A stretch of DNA of 64,000 nt from assembly GCA_028281025.1 (NCBI GenBank), contig JANQKR010000013.1:496001-560000 (forward strand), given 5' to 3'. The DNA comes from Croceivirga sp. (GTDB lineage Bacteria; Bacteroidota; Bacteroidia; Flavobacteriales; Flavobacteriaceae). Numbering within the stretch: the stretch's first letter is position 1; every line of letters begins with the position of its first letter. Shown here piece after piece: positions 18,022-27,422 of the stretch. The notes beneath the pieces are model-generated. The model saw only the letters and a program-made list of their open reading frames with translations. It did no database searches and was not told where the DNA came from. The position numbers and the translations under genes were made by a program.

Positions 18022-18933
18022 TCATTGCCCCTTTCGGAACTGATTGGGGGTCATTCCCGTCTGTTTTTTAAAGAAATTGGCAAAGTGGTTGGGGTAATTG
18101 TAATAGAGATCAAACGCAATTTCCTTGACCGACTTTTCGGTATTTTGCAAGCGCGATTTGGCCAGGGCAACCATGTGTTTGTAAATGATTTCCGAGGCAG
18201 ATTGGGAGGCAATTCGTTTGACCACGGCATTCAAATGATTGGGGTGTAGATGCAACTTGTCCGCATAGAACTGTACCTTGTGGGGCTCCCCATTTTCGAA
18301 AGCTTGGTCGGGATAAAAGCTGGTCTCGACCAATGTTTTAAAACGACTTACCAAAGCTAAATCATTGTCCCTATGGATGTGGGTCTGTTGCCGGGCAGGG
18401 ACTTTTTCCTTAAAAAGGCGGGCCACTTTATGGAGGAGAATGGAAGTATTTAAATGGCAGATGGTCTTTGATGCTGCATCGTTTTTTTTATGCTCCCTTA
18501 AAATATCCACAAACGTGCCGATGAAAAGTGACGCCTCTTGCTCCGAGATTTCAAGAGGGATGGTGTTGTCCACCAAGAAAAAAGGGAAATCGGTACTGAT
18601 TTTCTTTTTGGGCTGCCCAAATTGGTAAAAGTCTTCGGAAAATATGATGTAATAACCATTCCAATCGGGAGCAATGTCCCATTGTATGATTTGATAAGGG
18701 GAATTGAAAAAGACGGTGGCGGTAAGATCCGCTGTTGAGTAATTTCCGGTTTTCGCATAGCCACTGCCCCCAAGCTTTAATGCAATGGCGTAGAACTCGT
18801 GTTTAAACGAGGGCATTTTGGGTGCCACCGTTTTCATATTTTCTTCAAATGTGCGTACATCGAAGTCCTCCCATTTGGGGGATGAAATGTTTATGGCGTT
18901 ACAGTAGTCCTTAAGTGTTGCGTAATGATCCAT
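18022..18933 (-). CDS. AraC-family transcriptional regulator
   Basis: This 303-residue protein has an N-terminal cupin-like sensor region (about 1-190) and a C-terminal AraC/XylS DNA-binding domain with two helix-turn-helix units. The second carries the family signature (SVKEIAFDLYYNYPNHFANF, then FKKQTGMTPNQFRKG). It lies upstream of, and in the same direction as, the aldo-keto reductase and SDR genes. Matching direct-repeat operators stand in front of that operon and of the SnoaL/hydrolase lipoprotein gene, so it probably activates both. This is an unusually clear small regulon for a single window, but the inducer is unknown. Confidence 0.94.
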   Translation of the reverse strand: MDHYATLKDYCNAINISSPKWEDFDVRTFEENMKTVAPKMPSFKHEFYAIALKLGGSGYAKTGNYSTADLTATVFFNSPYQIIQWDIAPDWNGYYIIFSEDFYQFGQPKKKISTDFPFFLVDNTIPLEISEQEASLFIGTFVDILREHKKNDAASKTICHLNTSILLHKVARLFKEKVPARQQTHIHRDNDLALVSRFKTLVETSFYPDQAFENGEPHKVQFYADKLHLHPNHLNAVVKRIASQSASEIIYKHMVALAKSRLQNTEKSVKEIAFDLYYNYPNHFANFFKKQTGMTPNQFRKGQ

Positions 18934-18985
18934 ATGTCTAAACTAATGCCTTTTCAAAAAGAAGTAGGGTGGGTTTTGACCATAG

Positions 18986-19948
18986 TTATAATCCTATTTT
19001 TCCGTTGACCCAACCGGAACCGGCCAGATAAAAATCCATATGGGTTTCCTTCTGGATATCGACCAAAGTGTTTCGGAGTGCTATTGATCTTATGTTCAAC
19101 TGTTTTCGTAACACGTCGGATTGGGATAGCTGATCTTTATTGAGATATTCAATATACCCATAACCCGTCTTTTGGCGGTCATACTTTACCGCGATTCTCC
19201 AATCTTCAATAATAGCAAACGCATACGGGTCCAATTCACCTTTGGTGATGGCCAAAAGCAGTTGTGGCCTAAGGGCCTCGTACAACGTATCTTGCTTACT
19301 GAAGTCTTCGGAAACGGAATTATGATGGGACAATATCACGGACATCCACGTTCCATCACCAACCAACTTCTCCCCTGGATAACCATGGATTTCCAAGATG
19401 GTCCGCAATTGCTCCATTTGTTTTTTGGTGTGGGGGACCACTTTTTTGTTCGCATATTTTTCCTTTGCTTTTTGACCAATCCTGAGAAGGTAGCCCAAGG
19501 CCAATTTTTGATCTCTTTTAAACATGTCATGAACTTCTTCGCGAAGCTTGCCATTAATAGTCCCTTGATGTTCGGCGGCCAAAACGGGGTATGATTTCAT
19601 TAGTTTTTTCCAGGACGGACTCCGCTTTAAGGGTTTGAAGAAAGCATTTCGCTTGATTTCCTTTAGCGGCCATCCCGATTTGATCCCCTCTTCCAATAAC
19701 TTCAGGGTCTTTAGGGTATCCCCGATTTTTAGGGCCAGTTGCGATGCAATTTTATATTCTTTTAAAAAGACAAAATCATAGTCCGTCATGATCTGCTCCA
19801 ATTGTTGCAGTGCACCTTTAAAATCGTAATCGGCAATTCGTGTTTCGGCGGTCAATACCTCTTGATGATAGTTGGCGTAATCCGGATTTTGTTGACTCCA
19901 CGCCTTTAGGGAAGGTAGGAACAGGACAAGAAGCCATAGGTTTCGCAT
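18986..19948 (-). CDS. Secreted DUF6624-like protein
   Basis: This 320-residue protein has a signal peptide (LLVLFLPSLKAWSQ). A TPR-like helical part (about 25-110) is followed by a C-terminal region with HGYPGEKLVGDGTWMSVILS, HHNS, YAFAIIEDWRIAV and GYGYIEYL. That order (GYP, His-rich strand, ED-R) matches the DUF6624 family, whose function is unknown. It stands between the AraC regulator and the small gene before the VIT1 transporter and shows no operon partner. Confidence 0.7.
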   Translation of the reverse strand: MRNLWLLVLFLPSLKAWSQQNPDYANYHQEVLTAETRIADYDFKGALQQLEQIMTDYDFVFLKEYKIASQLALKIGDTLKTLKLLEEGIKSGWPLKEIKRNAFFKPLKRSPSWKKLMKSYPVLAAEHQGTINGKLREEVHDMFKRDQKLALGYLLRIGQKAKEKYANKKVVPHTKKQMEQLRTILEIHGYPGEKLVGDGTWMSVILSHHNSVSEDFSKQDTLYEALRPQLLLAITKGELDPYAFAIIEDWRIAVKYDRQKTGYGYIEYLNKDQLSQSDVLRKQLNIRSIALRNTLVDIQKETHMDFYLAGSGWVNGKIGL

Positions 19949-20014
19949 GCCAGTTGGATTTTGAATTCAAGATAACCCCCTCGCAATCAACCTAGAGGTA
20001 ATATTTTGTTAATT

Positions 20015-20491
20015 CTAATGTCTGATTTCTTCAAGCAGCACACCATAATCGTACTGCAAATCTTCATGGAGGAGGGCAATTTTTTTCTCCAGATAGGCCA
20101 ATTGCCGTTCATGCAAATTGGTTAAAGTGGTATTTCTACGAATGGAAGGGGTGAAATTTTTGAGTTTTTCACAGAAATATAAGAGAAGTACCACTTCAGT
20201 TTCTTTGTTACCGGAATAACGAATGTACTTTTTTAAGGCCCTTAGAATTTTACGGACACTTTTTTTAATGTAGAAATAGCTATTTGTATTGATATCCAGG
20301 AACAGTTCATCCACTTCGGTCTTCACGGTTTCAATATATCCTGCTTCATCATCTGCCTCAAAAAGAAGGTAGGTGAGGAGTTCCTTATTTTCCTTTTTGA
20401 ATTTGGACAATCGCAAACAGAGTTCCAATAGTTCCTCCGGACTGCGATGTTGTAATTCTTTTTTAAGTTGGGAAACGGTGGCTGCTTTCAT
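20015..20491 (-). CDS. Conserved hypothetical helical protein next to VIT1 transporter
   Basis: A 158-residue, charged and almost wholly helical cytoplasmic protein with no signal peptide. It begins MKAATVSQLKKELQHRSPEE. An ATG six codons upstream (20509) would overlap the stop of the VIT1 gene by 8 bases; I prefer the ATG at 20491, which keeps the conserved-looking MKAATVSQLKKEL start. Its tight linkage to the transporter suggests a shared transcript. I do not recognise a domain of known function. Confidence 0.75.
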   Translation of the reverse strand: MKAATVSQLKKELQHRSPEELLELCLRLSKFKKENKELLTYLLFEADDEAGYIETVKTEVDELFLDINTNSYFYIKKSVRKILRALKKYIRYSGNKETEVVLLLYFCEKLKNFTPSIRRNTTLTNLHERQLAYLEKKIALLHEDLQYDYGVLLEEIRH

Positions 20492-20501
20492 CCTGTATCT
20501 G

Positions 20502-21242
20502 TTATCCAACGATCAATTGTTCCAAAAAGTCACCTACAAAATAGGCCACCACTGCTGCGATTCCCCCCAAAACAAGGGTTTCCAAAATTCCTTTGAGTAT
20601 TGGGGTTTGATTCACATAGGTCTTTAACCATCCAATGAGTATAAAACCGATTGCCGTTAAAATGGAGGCAATCAGAAATAGGTTTTTGTCCAGTGGGGTG
20701 ATGTAATCCACCACATAGATGAACAAGGGGATCACACCAATCAATATAAAGGACATATAGGTGGTTGCCCCAATCCAAAAGGGGGAACGTTCTTCCTTGA
20801 TCATTTCCAACTCTTCCTTCATCATGGTGTTTACCCAAACCTCCTTGTCGCGTGTTAGTACTTCCACCACTTGATCCAATAACGCCCCTTCAAAACCCTT
20901 GGCAGCATAGATTTGCCGGATTTCCTCTTTTTCAAGCTCTGGAAGGTTCTCCACTTCCCAATATTCCACCTGTTTGTGCTTGTTGTAATTGTCCTGTTCC
21001 GATTTGGTGGAAAGGTAGGCCCCAACGGACATGGCAAATCCATCCGCCAATAAGTTCGCAAACCCTAAAATGATGATAATGGCACTGTCCAGTCCGGCTC
21101 CAACAGATCCGGCTACCACGGCAAAGGTGGTTACGCAGCCGTCAATACCACCATAGACAAACTCCCCGAGGTACTTTTCAAAACGTTTGAACCCCCCCGA
21201 CTTTTTATGGATTTGATCTTCGTTGTGTATGGGTGTTGCCAT
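20502..21242 (-). CDS. VIT1/CCC1-family iron/manganese transporter
   Basis: This 246-residue membrane protein belongs to the vacuolar-iron-transporter family, which in bacteria moves Fe(II) or Mn(II) out of the cytoplasm. The signature helix 1-2 region GIDGCVTTFAVVAGSVGAGL and GFANLLADGFAMSVGAYLS are present. A cytoplasmic acidic helical domain follows (ELEKEEIRQIYAAKG), the metal-gathering part, and then three more membrane helices. The downstream small gene begins next to or just within its 3' end. A role in metal homeostasis complements the Feo and ZIP importers elsewhere in the window. Confidence 0.92.
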   Translation of the reverse strand: MATPIHNEDQIHKKSGGFKRFEKYLGEFVYGGIDGCVTTFAVVAGSVGAGLDSAIIIILGFANLLADGFAMSVGAYLSTKSEQDNYNKHKQVEYWEVENLPELEKEEIRQIYAAKGFEGALLDQVVEVLTRDKEVWVNTMMKEELEMIKEERSPFWIGATTYMSFILIGVIPLFIYVVDYITPLDKNLFLIASILTAIGFILIGWLKTYVNQTPILKGILETLVLGGIAAVVAYFVGDFLEQLIVG

Positions 21243-21290
21243 ACCTGAGCTTTTCAGCTCCTAAGATACGAAGTGGGATGCGAAATGGAA

Positions 21291-22481
21291 TCAGCGAATC
21301 AGTTCGCGAACGGCATTCCGGGCAGAACGGGCTGCAACGTGGACTGCACTCCAATCGTCTTCGTCGCTATAGGAATCCCCAGCAAAATACAGTTTGTCAT
21401 TGATTGATTTGGCCATGTTCCTAGATGTGGAACTAGATGCTACATCCGCTAAATAAGCGGCACGGGCAAAGGGCTGTTCGTTCCAGTTTTGCACCAGGAT
21501 GTCCTGAAAAGTTGCTGAGGCCTTCCCATTGAAAATGATATCCAATTCATTTAAAACATAGTTTCTTAGGGCATCCCCATTTACGTTTTGGTAAGGCTCG
21601 GCTTGTTTTCCCACGGCAAATAGCCCCAATATATTTTCCGATGTGTTCTGTGCATAGGCGGCATCATAATAGGTGCGTTGCCCCTCGTTGGTTTCACTAT
21701 CATCAAACTCCAGGAACGTAGGATAGAATTTCTCCGAAAACTTCAAAAAGATTTTGATACCTCCCCAAATATTCGCCTGTGCTATGGCCTGTTGTTTGGT
21801 GTTCGGCAAAGACGGGGTAAAGTCGATTTTGCCCAACTGCAAGATTTTTAAGGGAACGGTGAGTACCAACTTATCCGCTTCATAGGCCAAACCCTGTGTA
21901 TCGCGGGCCATAACTTTGCTGCCCGAATAGTCAATGGAAACAATTTCGGTGTTAAACTGCATCTTATTACGGATACTGGGAACGATATACGCCTCAAAAA
22001 AATCGAACCACGAGGAATTCCTAAATTTTTGATCGATAAAATTGTTGATTTCGTTTCCAACTTCAGCAACGTTCAGTTCCCCATTGCTGAAATACCCATA
22101 AGTATCCGAAGCAGAATAGCGTTGGGTCATTGTATTGATTTGTACCGAACCATCATTTACAATTGCTGGCAGCTCTGATTCCGAAACGTGAAGCCATTCC
22201 GCTCCTAAGGAAATCGGAAAATCCGTAAAGGAGGTATTGGTACGAAAACGCCCGCCATAGGAAACGTCCGCTTCCAAAATTCGGTACTCGATACCCTGTT
22301 GTTGTAACAAATAAGCCGTTGCCATACCTGCGGCCCCAGCACCAATAATTAAGACAGCACCGTTAAAATTACCGGCGGTTATCGATGTTTCATCATCGTT
22401 GGAACAGGCTTGGATTGCGGATTGAAAAGGCAATGAGATGCCGAATAAACTACAGGCTGCAATAAACTCTTTTCTATTCAT
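21291..22481 (-). CDS. Flavin-containing amine oxidase / FAD-dependent oxidoreductase
   Basis: This 396-residue exported protein has the FAD dinucleotide fold GAGAAGMATAYLL near residue 48, then ADVSYGGRFRT, and the C-terminal FAD motif FAGDSYSDEDDWSAVHVA. These are the features of the monoamine-oxidase/polyamine-oxidase superfamily, which oxidises amines to aldehydes and H2O2. The N-terminus carries a signal with a possible lipobox (IQACSND), so the enzyme is probably anchored on the outer or periplasmic side. It stands alone; the gene upstream is an AraC regulator in the same direction, about 100 bases away. Confidence 0.88.
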   Translation of the reverse strand: MNRKEFIAACSLFGISLPFQSAIQACSNDDETSITAGNFNGAVLIIGAGAAGMATAYLLQQQGIEYRILEADVSYGGRFRTNTSFTDFPISLGAEWLHVSESELPAIVNDGSVQINTMTQRYSASDTYGYFSNGELNVAEVGNEINNFIDQKFRNSSWFDFFEAYIVPSIRNKMQFNTEIVSIDYSGSKVMARDTQGLAYEADKLVLTVPLKILQLGKIDFTPSLPNTKQQAIAQANIWGGIKIFLKFSEKFYPTFLEFDDSETNEGQRTYYDAAYAQNTSENILGLFAVGKQAEPYQNVNGDALRNYVLNELDIIFNGKASATFQDILVQNWNEQPFARAAYLADVASSSTSRNMAKSINDKLYFAGDSYSDEDDWSAVHVAARSARNAVRELIR

Positions 22482-22583
22482 TTTTATTGGAACTGATTAA
22501 GATTACCCAGCAAATATGGTAATCGCCTTCCAGATCAGGTCCGAACTTTTTAAAAGTGTTGTATTTCGCACCCATTTCCGGGA

Positions 22584-23717
22584 TCAATGCGAAGCCTGAA
22601 ATGATTTCTTAAATGAAGATGGGGTTTGCCCGGTATATTTTTTGAACAGGGAATTGAACGTGGATTTTGAGTTGAAACCACTTTCCAAGGCAATTCCCAT
22701 GATACTGTATTGATTGTAATCGGTATCCATTAATTTCTTTTTTGCTTCCGCCACACGGTATTGGTTGACGAACTCGAAGAAGTTTTTGTCCTCCTTTTCC
22801 TTGATGATTTGGGAAAGATACCCTGGGCTGATCTTGAGTAGTTCCGCCAAATATGGAAGGTTTAGCTCCGGGTCCGTATAAAACGTTTCGGTTTCCATCA
22901 TGTCTAGTAGTTTTTTGTGGTATTCGTCCGTTTTTGGGGATAGCTTTTTTTTGGCTTTCAATTGCGTTTTTCCAGCATCATAAGGGATGACCTTAAATAG
23001 GGAGTAGTGTAAAATCACAAAATAACCCATCAAAAAAAGAAAAAGAATCAATCCTAGGGATACCAAGGTATAGATGCCCTCATTGTCATACCCGAGAATA
23101 AACAGCATATGACTCAAAAGCCAAATAACCACTATCACTAAAAAGATGATGATAAGGTTTCGTAATCCTATCAGACTTTTTCCGGAAAGGGTTGAGTAAT
23201 TGTTCAAAAGAAACTTTTGATAGCGATTTATTTTTTGAACAACCAAGGAAAGTAAAACAACACTTGTTAGAAGCCCAATGGATTCTTCGGTTATAAGAAG
23301 TGCATATTCCATACCGGCTATGGTATTTTCTTCCAAGAAGAAATTAACGGGAATGTAGGCCAGTTCTACAAAGACTTCCATTAAAATGGGCAGGTACCAC
23401 AGGCGTTCCCATTTATTCAACCGGCTTTTTGGATCGATCAAATAACGGACAAAGAAATAAAGTCCTATGGGAATTGCAGTCCTTATGTAAATGGGCATGT
23501 ACTGAATGACCAAGGGCAGTTCTTCCTCTTCAAAGGAATAGTAGAAGAAGTCATAGCAAACAATTATGGAGACCCCCAAAAGGGTCATGGCAAAAAACCG
23601 ATTGGCTGTAGATCCAAACCTTTTGCTGAAAAGGAGAATTGTTGCCAAAAGTAGTCCTTGGAGCCCCGCCATTATGTGTATGGCGCTGAGAAAGCCATAT
23701 ATAAAAGGTTCTTCCAA
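22584..23717 (-). CDS. Membrane-bound AraC-family regulator (7TM sensor)
   Basis: The 377-residue protein has about seven hydrophobic helices in residues 1-245 and an AraC-type DNA-binding domain at the C-terminus (ISPGYLSQIIKEK, VAEAKKKLMD, SIMGIALESGFNSKSTFNS, then FKKYTGQTPSSF). This fusion of a membrane sensor to an AraC domain is common in Bacteroidota. It follows the SDR gene by 12 bases in the same direction, so the two are likely co-transcribed. The signal and targets are unknown. Confidence 0.93.
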   Translation of the reverse strand: MEEPFIYGFLSAIHIMAGLQGLLLATILLFSKRFGSTANRFFAMTLLGVSIIVCYDFFYYSFEEEELPLVIQYMPIYIRTAIPIGLYFFVRYLIDPKSRLNKWERLWYLPILMEVFVELAYIPVNFFLEENTIAGMEYALLITEESIGLLTSVVLLSLVVQKINRYQKFLLNNYSTLSGKSLIGLRNLIIIFLVIVVIWLLSHMLFILGYDNEGIYTLVSLGLILFLFLMGYFVILHYSLFKVIPYDAGKTQLKAKKKLSPKTDEYHKKLLDMMETETFYTDPELNLPYLAELLKISPGYLSQIIKEKEDKNFFEFVNQYRVAEAKKKLMDTDYNQYSIMGIALESGFNSKSTFNSLFKKYTGQTPSSFKKSFQASH

Positions 23718-23729
23718 CTATTGAGCGTA

Positions 23730-24488
23730 TTAACTTCTTAAGTAGGAGGCTCCATTAACATCTATAATGGTCCCCGAAGAATATTCCGCGCCTTCCGAAG
23801 CCAAAAACAGTATGGCATGGGCTACTTCCTTGGGTTGTGCCATACGTTGAAAAGGGGATTCCCGCAATAGGTTCCCATGTTCTACGGGGGTCAGCGTCTT
23901 GGCGGCCATTTCGGTTTCGGTAAATCCCGGGGCCACTACGCCCAGATAGATATGATGTGGGGCCAATTTCTTGGCCAACGATTGTGTCATGGCATTTAGT
24001 GCCGCCTTACTGGCCCCATAGGCCGGTTTTGTGGGTTCACCACGAAAGGCACCACGGGAAGAAACGTTGACGATTCGGCCCCCGCCCGTTTTCATCATGG
24101 CCTGTGCCGCCCAATAGCTCATATTGGCTGCGGCAAAGAGATTGGTTTTAAAGGTTTCCTCCCAGGCATGGGTCCAGTGGTCAAAATCGACCTTGTCAAT
24201 TTCATGAAAAATGGAAATGCCCGCATTGTTGACCAATACATCCAGTTGACCATAGCAACCCACAAATTCATCAATGAGTTCTTGACAGTTTTCCTTTTTT
24301 ACAATGTCTTTTTGAAAGAGTTGATGGCCTTTGCCCGGTAATTCGGAAAGTGTTTTTTCCGCTTCCTTTTGATTGGATCGGTAATTAATCCCGACGGTGC
24401 CCCCCCTTTTTGCAAATTCGATTGCGGTTGCCTTACCGATGCCCCTTGAGGCGCCTGTCACCAGTATATGCTTTCCTGAAAAATCCAT
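23730..24488 (-). CDS. Short-chain dehydrogenase/reductase (FabG-like SDR)
   Basis: This 252-residue classical SDR has GASRGIG at residues 12-18, NNAG, SSRG and the catalytic YGASK. The C-terminus DVNGASYL matches the FabG-like branch that reduces 3-oxoacyl groups or other ketones with NAD(P)H. It is the first of a pair with the 7TM AraC regulator (12 bases between). The presence of a second fatty-acid enzyme is not seen, so this is likely a specialised, not a housekeeping, reductase. Confidence 0.93.
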   Translation of the reverse strand: MDFSGKHILVTGASRGIGKATAIEFAKRGGTVGINYRSNQKEAEKTLSELPGKGHQLFQKDIVKKENCQELIDEFVGCYGQLDVLVNNAGISIFHEIDKVDFDHWTHAWEETFKTNLFAAANMSYWAAQAMMKTGGGRIVNVSSRGAFRGEPTKPAYGASKAALNAMTQSLAKKLAPHHIYLGVVAPGFTETEMAAKTLTPVEHGNLLRESPFQRMAQPKEVAHAILFLASEGAEYSSGTIIDVNGASYLRS

Positions 24489-24519
24489 GGCTGGGTTATA
24501 TAATTTTTTAATTCGTTGG

Positions 24520-25245
24520 TTATTCCAAAAGCGCTAAGAGGGTTTCGGTGTCCTTTCGTACCCTTTCATTAAAAATCCCTTGTGCTTTATACAGATTTAC
24601 AGTGCTGGAAAGGTAATTGTGCAACAGGCGATACTGCCTGGAAGCCAAATCATCCTTCCAATTCCGTACCTCGGCGTGTTCCGAAAGGGAGCGTTCAAGG
24701 TCAAAGGCCAAATCGGTATTTGCTATGAACAGTTCTTCCTTATTCATCAAGGTGTTGATAGTGATCCGTTCGTAATAGGTATTTTTTTCATGGGTGTTCC
24801 TTAGCGTTAGGATTGCCTCTTTCTTTTCCTTTTCGAACAAGGCCAGATTTCCTGTCGTAATAAGGTCGTCCATAGTGTAAGCCGTACTGTTAAAGGTGTT
24901 TTTGCTGGTATTCAATTGATCCATTTTCATTTTTAGGGTGTCCAAATTGGAGGTAACCGTGTTGAAATGGTCAAAGTAATCCTGAATCGTCTTTTCCCGT
25001 GCCGAGAACATACTGTCCAAGGAAGCCAATTGCCTTAGGTCTGCCTTTAACTCCTCACGCAAACTTTTTTCGTATGTTTTTCGGAGCACATCACTTTTTC
25101 GGCTTTCGTTCCAATTATTGATCTGTAGGGCGATCAAAATACCGATGACTACCAAAACAATCTCACCACTGGCATACAGCAGGTATTTCGGGAATTTGTT
25201 GCCAGCAAGCAGGGTTTGGCGGATATGGCGGAAGAATTGGATCAC
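24520..25245 (-). CDS. DUF6090 membrane protein
   Basis: The 241-residue product belongs to DUF6090. It begins with the characteristic VIQFFRHIRQTLL and a single membrane helix near residues 35-50 (EIVLVVIGILIALQINNWNE), and has a long extracytoplasmic helical part with coiled-coil character. I set the start at the GTG at 25245 because the family begins M-I-x-FFR-x-IRQ; an upstream TTG (25290) adds 15 unconserved residues. The function of the family is unknown. It lies 31 bases before the SDR gene in the same direction. Confidence 0.82.
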   Translation of the reverse strand: MIQFFRHIRQTLLAGNKFPKYLLYASGEIVLVVIGILIALQINNWNESRKSDVLRKTYEKSLREELKADLRQLASLDSMFSAREKTIQDYFDHFNTVTSNLDTLKMKMDQLNTSKNTFNSTAYTMDDLITTGNLALFEKEKKEAILTLRNTHEKNTYYERITINTLMNKEELFIANTDLAFDLERSLSEHAEVRNWKDDLASRQYRLLHNYLSSTVNLYKAQGIFNERVRKDTETLLALLE

Positions 25246-25320
25246 TGAGCTTCTGGTTGTTTCTAAATATACTAAGAAATCGCATTTCAAGTGGATTCCT
25301 CCTTTGAGGGAGTAGCAGTG

Positions 25321-25358
25321 AAAAGCACCTTGGTTTCTTGTGAAACCAAGGTGCTTTT
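25321..25358. terminator. Bidirectional hairpin terminator
   Basis: A perfect 17-bp stem with a TTGT loop (AAAAGCACCTTGGTTTC arm at 25321-25337, matching arm 25342-25358) lies 19 bases after the stop of the cupin gene. Its arms end in A and T runs, so it can act on both strands. Confidence 0.85.
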
Positions 25359-25377
25359 CTTTGGATAGGGGTCCCTT

Positions 25378-26169
25378 TTATGCCCCTTCCCCAAACATAA
25401 AAAGGAAACCTTCAAAAGGGATGTCGTTCTCATTTAAAAATTCATGGGTACTGTTGGCCGGGACCAGTATGGCCTCGCCCGCCTTCATTGTCGTGGTAAG
25501 ACCATCGATAATAATGATGGCCTCTCCTTTAATGGCGATGAAGAGCGAAGGAAATGGATTGCTTTTGGAACGTTCATCCTCATTGGCATGTTGCCCTTTT
25601 TTTAGGGCAAAGTATCCTGAGCGAAATCCTTTTTGGTAATAGAAAATTGATGCTTGTGCCCCATGGGTAAATCGTGTGTAATCCAAACCGAAGGGGATGC
25701 GTTCTGGAATACCCCTGGTCCAAAAGTGGAAGTATACGGAAAACATATCGTCAACAAAATCGGTATTGGGCTGGAAGCCCGTCATGGTATCCACATCAAA
25801 AGGGGTAATATCCGTGGAAAAAGCCTTTGCGGATGCCGTAAGGGCATTAAGCCCACCCTTGTCGATCTTTTCCAAGGTAGCCAGATCCGTTTTAAAATAG
25901 TAGGTAGGTGTTGGGGGTTCTCCCTTGAACAATTGAACCGAGGCCGCGTCAGTTTCGGTTTTTGCCTTGGCCTTTACGTACCAGAATACGGTATCTACCT
26001 TAATCCCAAAAAGAGCGTCTTTGGTAAGGGCAACATCTTTTTGATAATCATCCACATAACGCATTAGCATACGTTCGGCCGTTTCGCTTTGGGGAAAAAC
26101 AGCAAAAGGGTTGCTCATGGACAATAGTAGGGCAGCCCCTAATTTTAAAGGTAATCTTTTTGATTTCAT
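25378..26169 (-). CDS. Exported cupin-domain protein
   Basis: This 263-residue protein has a signal peptide (GAALLLSMSNPFAVFPQ) and a C-terminal cupin core (about 180-255: GEAIIIIDGLTTTMKAGEAI, LVPANSTHEFLN). The metal ligands are only partly kept: the His in STHEF is present, but the first motif lacks the usual HxH. An N-terminal helical region precedes it. It may bind a small ligand without catalysis. The gene stands alone, ending at a strong hairpin, with a LytTR regulator upstream in the same direction. Confidence 0.75.
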   Translation of the reverse strand: MKSKRLPLKLGAALLLSMSNPFAVFPQSETAERMLMRYVDDYQKDVALTKDALFGIKVDTVFWYVKAKAKTETDAASVQLFKGEPPTPTYYFKTDLATLEKIDKGGLNALTASAKAFSTDITPFDVDTMTGFQPNTDFVDDMFSVYFHFWTRGIPERIPFGLDYTRFTHGAQASIFYYQKGFRSGYFALKKGQHANEDERSKSNPFPSLFIAIKGEAIIIIDGLTTTMKAGEAILVPANSTHEFLNENDIPFEGFLFMFGEGA

Positions 26170-26248
26170 GATCTACTGGTTTTTGTTTACCAAGAAGACA
26201 TGATGGAAGCAAGTACTGTTACCTGAATTTAGGATTTAGGGATAAACA

Positions 26249-27118
26249 TCACCGTTTTAGGGATGGATCGGAGGACACGGAAGGGTTTTTTAGTTGCCAC
26301 AATAGTTTGGATTGACGGGATTTGGAGACTTCAAAGGGTTCTGGGATGTGATGTAGTTTTAATTTTAGACTGCCCGATTGATTTCTAAAGGATTCCAGAT
26401 GTGTTTTATTGATCAGTATGGAGCGGTTGATCCTAAGGATGGTGTTCGAGGTCAGTTTCTTTTCCAGTTTGGCCAAGGTCAACCGGATCAAATACCGCTT
26501 TACGGTCCCATTTTCCAGATAATGGATACTGGCGTAGTTATCTTCGGATTTAATGAATAGGATATTTTCCAGGGGTAACGCAATTTCATCGTTTTTATAA
26601 TCGCCTTTTAGTAGGATCATCCCATCTGGTTTGGACTTATCCTGTGCAACGGAAAGCACCTCCTTAAACTCCCTTTTTACCTGGATGTGCTTAAAATAAA
26701 AGTGGATTCCGATGAACGATATGACCAATATGGAACCAATTTCAAGGAGATGTTTAAAATAACTTGCAAACGAAAAGTCATGAAAACCACCCAAAACATT
26801 GTAGACCATAAAGGTAGCATTGGCCGTAAGCCATAACTCCAAAATAACCCAAACCATATAGTGACGTGGCCTGCTTTTGGGGAAGAACCAATGATAGATG
26901 ACAAATTCGGACAGCAGAAGCACTAAAATGACCACTGCAGCAAAAATGAAAAGCGCCAAAATGAGCAATGGGGTTATTTTTTCATCCGGTCTATAGTTGT
27001 TGACGCCAAAAGGTTGGAAGAACAACAGAAACAAAAAAATAAACAATCCGGAAAGGGTCGCCAATGTAATTTTGAACTTCCTGGAATCTGTATACTCAAT
27101 TAGGCGCTTGTTGTTCAT
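26249..27118 (-). CDS. Membrane-anchored LytTR-domain regulator
   Basis: This 289-residue protein has four hydrophobic helices (residues about 15-140) and a C-terminal LytTR DNA-binding domain at about 165-270 (ENILFIKSEDNYASIHYLEN, then LRINRSILINKTHLE). Such one-component membrane LytTR proteins replace the usual response regulator in Bacteroidota. There is no histidine kinase nearby. The cupin gene 79 bases downstream is its most likely partner. Confidence 0.9.
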   Translation of the reverse strand: MNNKRLIEYTDSRKFKITLATLSGLFIFLFLLFFQPFGVNNYRPDEKITPLLILALFIFAAVVILVLLLSEFVIYHWFFPKSRPRHYMVWVILELWLTANATFMVYNVLGGFHDFSFASYFKHLLEIGSILVISFIGIHFYFKHIQVKREFKEVLSVAQDKSKPDGMILLKGDYKNDEIALPLENILFIKSEDNYASIHYLENGTVKRYLIRLTLAKLEKKLTSNTILRINRSILINKTHLESFRNQSGSLKLKLHHIPEPFEVSKSRQSKLLWQLKNPSVSSDPSLKR

Positions 27119-27422
27119 CTCAAATTGTACTGCTATGGCGAAAATAAAGTGGAAGACGTTAGCGGTTTGGCCAAATGTATGGTGATAACGGGTCGATCTT
27201 ACTGTATTTGTTTGCCCATGGTTCCTTTAAGTTGCCTAAAATCATGCTTTGCTCCTTCTCAAGAATTCCAACATTTTCGCGGTTGGTCAACCGTACTACT
27301 AAAAATAGGAAATTTTCAATGAGGGTCTGTTAAGAAGATTGAGTTTTAGGGGGTTGATGGGGTAAGGCATAAAAAAAGCGGGGCATTGCCCCGCTTTTTT
27401 TGTACAGTAATTGGTAGTCACT
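27119..27422. other. Intergenic region with terminator only
   Basis: This 304-base stretch separates the LytTR gene from the DUF4382 lipoprotein gene. Apart from the terminator at 27371-27401 and A/T-rich promoter-like sequence next to the LytTR start, no gene or RNA could be supported. Confidence 0.6.
27371..27401. terminator. Perfect hairpin terminator after DUF4382 gene
   Basis: AAAAAAAGCGGGGC, loop ATT, GCCCCGCTTTTTTT gives a perfect 14-bp stem flanked by A and T runs. It lies 22 bases after the stop of the minus-strand lipoprotein gene and is symmetric for both directions. Confidence 0.9.
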